In this document: positions 61,358 to 64,000 of the stretch, piece after piece | Layout of the letters: each line of letters begins with the position of its first letter | Numbering within the stretch: position 1 is the stretch's first letter | DNA from: UBA5069 sp964560495 | GTDB taxonomy: Bacteria > Chloroflexota > Anaerolineae > Caldilineales > Caldilineaceae | Reading direction: 5' to 3' | DNA: 64,000 bases | Assembly: GCA_964560495.1 (NCBI GenBank) | Contig: CAZLMM010000007.1 | Location: forward strand, 62,001-126,000 | Translations under genes and position numbers: made by a program | The notes under the pieces: model-generated | Database searches by the model: none | What the model was told of the DNA's origin: nothing | Seen by the model: only the letters and a program-made list of their open reading frames with translations

Positions 61358-61392
61358 AGGAGTCGCCCCGATTGAGGCGACTCCTTTTTTTT
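61358..61392 (+). terminator. Rho-independent terminator after the RelE gene
   Basis: AGGAGTCGCC (61358-61367) pairs with GGCGACTCCT (61376-61385), loop 8 bases, followed by TTTTTTT (61386-61392). A textbook intrinsic terminator. Confidence 0.85.
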
Positions 61393-61428
61393 CTACATGA
61401 TACGTGTTGATATACTCCGCACGGCATC

Positions 61429-61464
61429 AAGTTGAGCTTTTCTATGGTTGAAAAAGCTCAACTT
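61429..61464. terminator. Additional hairpin in the intergenic region
   Basis: AAGTTGAGCTTTT (61429-61441) and AAAAGCTCAACTT (61452-61464) form a perfect 13-base stem with a 10-base loop. No T-run follows. Its role is unclear. Confidence 0.4.
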
Positions 61465-61712
61465 GTGCCCTTGTGCGGTATAAACGATGGCTCTATGATT
61501 TGACATGCTGCGTCGGCCAATGGCAAACTATGGGTCAAATAGAATTTTTGTTCTATTTTCCAAACACAGCCAGGCTCGTGAGCGTGCCTATTGGACTGCT
61601 GCGAGCCGAGAGAGTGCAGCCTGGTTTGTGTCACAAATGCCCGATTTTCGCTGCCTGCGGATCATCGTGCAGACGTGGCCAACCGGGCTGTTTCATTTCG
61701 GGAGGTGGACTC

Positions 61713-62843
61713 ATGGCCGCTCGACGACGTATTCTGGAAGCTCAAGCAGATCGCATCGAACTTGTCCTGGCGCGTCACAAAGTGAACGGCCGGGTGCGAG
61801 GTGGAGCCGTCACCCCACGCACCGTGCGATTCGAGATCGTCACCGACTTGGGCGTGCGCGTGGACAAGGTGCGCCAGCTTGCGGACGAGATCGCCATGTC
61901 CCTTGACAAGCGAGAGGCGCGAGTCTATCGGGATGGGAGTTCAATCCAGGTGGAAGTGCCGCGTGACCACGCAGAGCCAGTGCGCCTGGTGCCTCTGTGC
62001 CTGCGCCTGCATGACCCACCACCGGCGACCGCGCTCCTGGGCGTAGATCCCGACGGTGCGCCGCTCCTGCTGCGCCTGCCCGCGCCCGATGTGGCGCACG
62101 TCTTGATTGCCGGAACTACCGGGAGCGGAAAATCTGCGCTGGCGCGTACGCTGCTCACCTCGCTTGCCATCTATAACCGCCAGAGTCAAGTTCAGCTCGT
62201 GCTCATCGACCCCAAGCAGCGCAGCTTCACCCCACTTCTCCAATTGCCCCATGTGTTGGGTGAGCTTGCATCCACGCCCGCCGAGGCGTTGGACTGTCTG
62301 CGCTGGCTGGCGGATGAGATGGAACGGCGAGATCGCCAGAAGGTCAGCAGCCCGCTGCTGGTTGTGGCCGTGGATGAGCTGGCTGACCTGTTGCAGACTG
62401 GCGGCGCGCCTGTGGAAGCGCTGCTCACCCGTCTGAGTCAACGGGGACGAGAAGCAGGCATTCACCTGGTCTGCTGCACCCAGAAACCGACTGCGGCGCT
62501 CATTGGCGGCGCGATGAAGGCCAACTTTCCTGTGCGACTGGTGGGCGCAGTCACGAGTCGGGACGAAGCGCGCTACGCCGCCGGCGTCACCGACAGCGGC
62601 GCAGAAAAGCTTGAAGGAAAGGGCGACTTTCTCCTCGTGGCAAAAGGAGAATTGATCAGGTTTCAGGCGGCTTGGGTCGGCCCCCAGGACCTGGCGACCA
62701 TTGCAACGGCGCTCAACAGCGGGCGTTCGCTGATGGACGCGCCAGCCAGCGAACTGGGCAAGGAGAAGCATGACCGAGTTAGACATGACCAGCATTCGAC
62801 CGGAATCGGCGCAGCCCTTCGTCGCCTGTTCCGACGAGGCTGA
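61713..62843 (+). CDS. FtsK/SpoIIIE-type ATPase domain protein, soluble
   Basis: The 376-residue protein has an alpha-beta segment (GAVTPRTVRFEIV, REARVYRDGSSIQVEVPR) as in FtsK, then a RecA-like motor with Walker A GTTGSGKSA near residues 132-140, Walker B VVAVDELADLL, and a late CTQKPTAALIG motif. It lacks the N-terminal membrane helices and the winged gamma domain of full FtsK. It therefore probably pumps or remodels DNA or protein as a soluble hexamer, though its substrate is unknown. GGGAGG precedes the ATG. Confidence 0.82.
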   Translation: MAARRRILEAQADRIELVLARHKVNGRVRGGAVTPRTVRFEIVTDLGVRVDKVRQLADEIAMSLDKREARVYRDGSSIQVEVPRDHAEPVRLVPLCLRLHDPPPATALLGVDPDGAPLLLRLPAPDVAHVLIAGTTGSGKSALARTLLTSLAIYNRQSQVQLVLIDPKQRSFTPLLQLPHVLGELASTPAEALDCLRWLADEMERRDRQKVSSPLLVVAVDELADLLQTGGAPVEALLTRLSQRGREAGIHLVCCTQKPTAALIGGAMKANFPVRLVGAVTSRDEARYAAGVTDSGAEKLEGKGDFLLVAKGELIRFQAAWVGPQDLATIATALNSGRSLMDAPASELGKEKHDRVRHDQHSTGIGAALRRLFRRG

Positions 62844-62970
62844 TTGCCCCCAATGCAGCCGCCGCGCCAGGAATGTGATGAACCATGGCGTTCGGCGGTA
62901 TGGAAACCGCCGGCTACGAAATGGATGCGCTTTTGGTGAAGCGAATCAGTGAAATCATGGGGAGGAATCG

Positions 62971-63381
62971 ATGAAGCAGTTTTCGGTCGTCGCAGTTCTG
63001 GTCTTTTTTGGGGCGGGCGCCTGGTACGTCGGCAGCCGCTTGAGCAGCGATGCAATTGGTATGGCGCTGGGCGTTATGTTTGGCGTTGTCGCAACCTTGC
63101 CCGTGGCCCTGATCGTGCTTGCGGTGCGACGGCGCAGTCATGAAGACGAGGAGTCGGCCAGAGCACCTGGGCCATCTGGTGGCTATTCACTCTCTAGGGC
63201 GCCGCAACCGCCCGTGATCATCGTGACTGGGCCAGGTTTTCAGCAACAGGGCAGCGCGCCGGTTGGCTATCTCCCCCATGGCGAACCGACCCGGCTGGCG
63301 CTGCCCGATTTGCAGGCGCAAAAGCCAGGCCGCGCTTTCCGCATGGTGGGCGAAAAAGACGAATGGATCGAAGAGTTCTAA
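62971..63381 (+). CDS. Small membrane protein with two helices
   Basis: The 136-residue protein has two N-terminal hydrophobic segments (residues about 3-22 and 29-51), a positively charged loop (RRRSHEDE) and a Pro/Gly-rich cytoplasmic tail. GGAGG lies before the ATG. It lies 127 bases after the FtsK-type gene and may be its membrane partner; there is no family recognition to support this. The end overlaps the following convergent gene by four bases. Confidence 0.6.
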   Translation: MKQFSVVAVLVFFGAGAWYVGSRLSSDAIGMALGVMFGVVATLPVALIVLAVRRRSHEDEESARAPGPSGGYSLSRAPQPPVIIVTGPGFQQQGSAPVGYLPHGEPTRLALPDLQAQKPGRAFRMVGEKDEWIEEF

Positions 63382-64000
63382 AATGCCGCCTTCACAGCTT
63401 CCACTTGCAGGGCTGCGTCAGGTGACGGAGCGCGCACTGAGCGGTTATCAAAGTTGAAGGTGTAGCCGCGACTGAGCACATGCACCTCTGCGCCCACCAC
63501 GGTCAGCGGCGTCTCTGCGCCCGCCTCGTGGAGATTGGTTTCGCTCATCTGGGAGCCATCCACCACATGGACGATCCCCTCGCCAAAGACCTCCAGGGTG
63601 GAATCTGGATAGATCACGGCGCCGGTGTCTGCATCCAATGCAACGCCCACAAGAAACGGGTTATAGGCAACGGCGATCAGGAGTCTTTGGGTCTGTTCCT
63701 GAGCCGTGGCAGCCGCTTTTGACGAGGAATCGAGCGCCATGCGATTCACGATGCCCAGCCCCGGCGCAAACTGGATGGCGCGACTCGGATGCACGAGACG
63801 CTCCGTAGATGGGAACGCAATCATGTGCTGACAGAGAACTGACGCACACCCGCCGACGGCGCATACTGCTTTGCTTTGCGCATTGGCGCGGCGAATGGAC
63901 TGCGCCAATGGCGTGCCGCCGAGTTGTGCAGCAAGGCGCAAAGGGTCGTCGCCCAAAATGAGAATCGCCGTGGCCGCCTGCACAGCGTCAACTGCAGCAG
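63378..64000 (-). CDS. Cyanophycinase-like protein, C-terminal part (runs off the window)
   Basis: The frame is open to the right edge and encodes at least 207 residues resembling the C-terminal half of S51 family cyanophycinases (ILILGDDPLRLAAQLGGTPLAQSIRRA, then GLGIVN, LLIAVAYNPFLVGVALDADTGAVIY and VHVVDGSQMSETN). Cyanophycinase cleaves cyanophycin, the Arg-Asp polymer, through a Ser in GTSAGAS. Here the same place reads AVGGCAS, so the Ser is not obvious, and the usual DQHF motif is LDSSSK. It may be inactive or have another substrate. The 5' part is outside the window. Confidence 0.68.
   Translation of the reverse strand, partial: AAVDAVQAATAILILGDDPLRLAAQLGGTPLAQSIRRANAQSKAVCAVGGCASVLCQHMIAFPSTERLVHPSRAIQFAPGLGIVNRMALDSSSKAAATAQEQTQRLLIAVAYNPFLVGVALDADTGAVIYPDSTLEVFGEGIVHVVDGSQMSETNLHEAGAETPLTVVGAEVHVLSRGYTFNFDNRSVRAPSPDAALQVEAVKAAF

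Larger units (their letters stand above)
61302..61712. other. Intergenic region before the FtsK-type gene
   Basis: This 411-base stretch holds the relE terminator, a second perfect hairpin (arms 61429-61441 and 61452-61464) and no convincing gene. An in-frame extension of the FtsK gene back to an ATG near 61530 would encode a Cys-rich segment (CHKCPIFAACGSSC), but the family normally starts at 61713. Confidence 0.4.

Noticed and set aside
61530..61712. Upstream in-frame extension of the FtsK-type gene with a Cys-rich segment
   Set aside because: The Cys spacing resembles a metal-binding motif, but the ATG at 61713 has a much better ribosome site and the family domain starts there.
62770..62952. 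Short frame with a good ribosome-binding site (AAGGAG) at the end of the FtsK-type gene
   Set aside because: It overlaps the last 74 bases of the motor gene and encodes a 60-residue protein without recognisable features. The overlap is too long for normal coupling. It may be real but I cannot support it.

Overview
The window is GC-rich bacterial chromosomal DNA. It most resembles a member of the Chloroflexota (Anaerolineae/Caldilineae type). This rests on the style of the lipoprotein signals (short, ending in LAAC or LAGC before an Ala/Pro-rich tether), the SH3b-type surface proteins, the secreted repeat protein ending in YLPVINR, and the abundance of sugar and peptide ABC transporters. No rRNA is present to confirm the phylum, so treat it as an informed guess. 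There is no phage, IS element, CRISPR array or replication origin.

Layout. 1-3.3 kb: small soluble genes (DUF427, dienelactone-hydrolase-like, SpoIIE-like phosphatase, P-loop protein, coiled-coil nuclease-like protein). 3.4-10.2 kb: a peptide/nickel-type ABC transporter (two permeases, two ATPases, a small membrane protein, a lipoprotein binding protein) with a near-consensus promoter and a palindromic terminator. 10.2-17.7 kb: membrane and redox genes. This part includes a GrdB-like gene interrupted by an in-frame TGA that reads as U-x-x-C and is followed at once by a perfect hairpin, a likely selenoprotein. A flavin oxidoreductase, a mercuric-reductase-like enzyme and a sigma/anti-sigma pair follow. 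17.8-25.4 kb: S9 peptidase, glycosyltransferase, an envelope cluster with SH3b repeats, a nitrilase-family amidase and a HicBA module.

25.4-43.5 kb is a carbohydrate locus. Minus-strand genes encode a CUT1 importer, a CUT2 importer, a GH-like enzyme, a GntR/FCD regulator, a DUF4380 protein and a URO-D/corrinoid fusion. Plus-strand genes, divergent from them, encode an SDR dehydrogenase, an MBL hydrolase, a FAH-family hydrolase and an enolase-superfamily dehydratase. This enzyme set fits a non-phosphorylative sugar-acid pathway of the L-fuconate/L-rhamnonate kind, with import, hydrolysis and regulation encoded alongside.

43.5-48.8 kb: a DUF4160/DUF2442 pair, xanthine phosphoribosyltransferase, a decayed RelE gene, a glycosyltransferase and a cytochrome-c/beta-propeller lipoprotein. 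48.8-57.3 kb: the nusA-ylxR-infB-rbfA-nrnA-truB-ribF translation operon on the minus strand, with promoter and leader hairpin. 57.4-64 kb: tRNA-Arg, a large secreted repeat protein, a Phd/RelE pair, an FtsK-type ATPase, a small membrane protein and the 3' part of a cyanophycinase-like gene that runs off the right edge.

Several intergenic regions carry degenerate tandem heptamers (near 5.57, 19.69, 39.35 and 40.24 kb), which look like one family of short tandem repeats.
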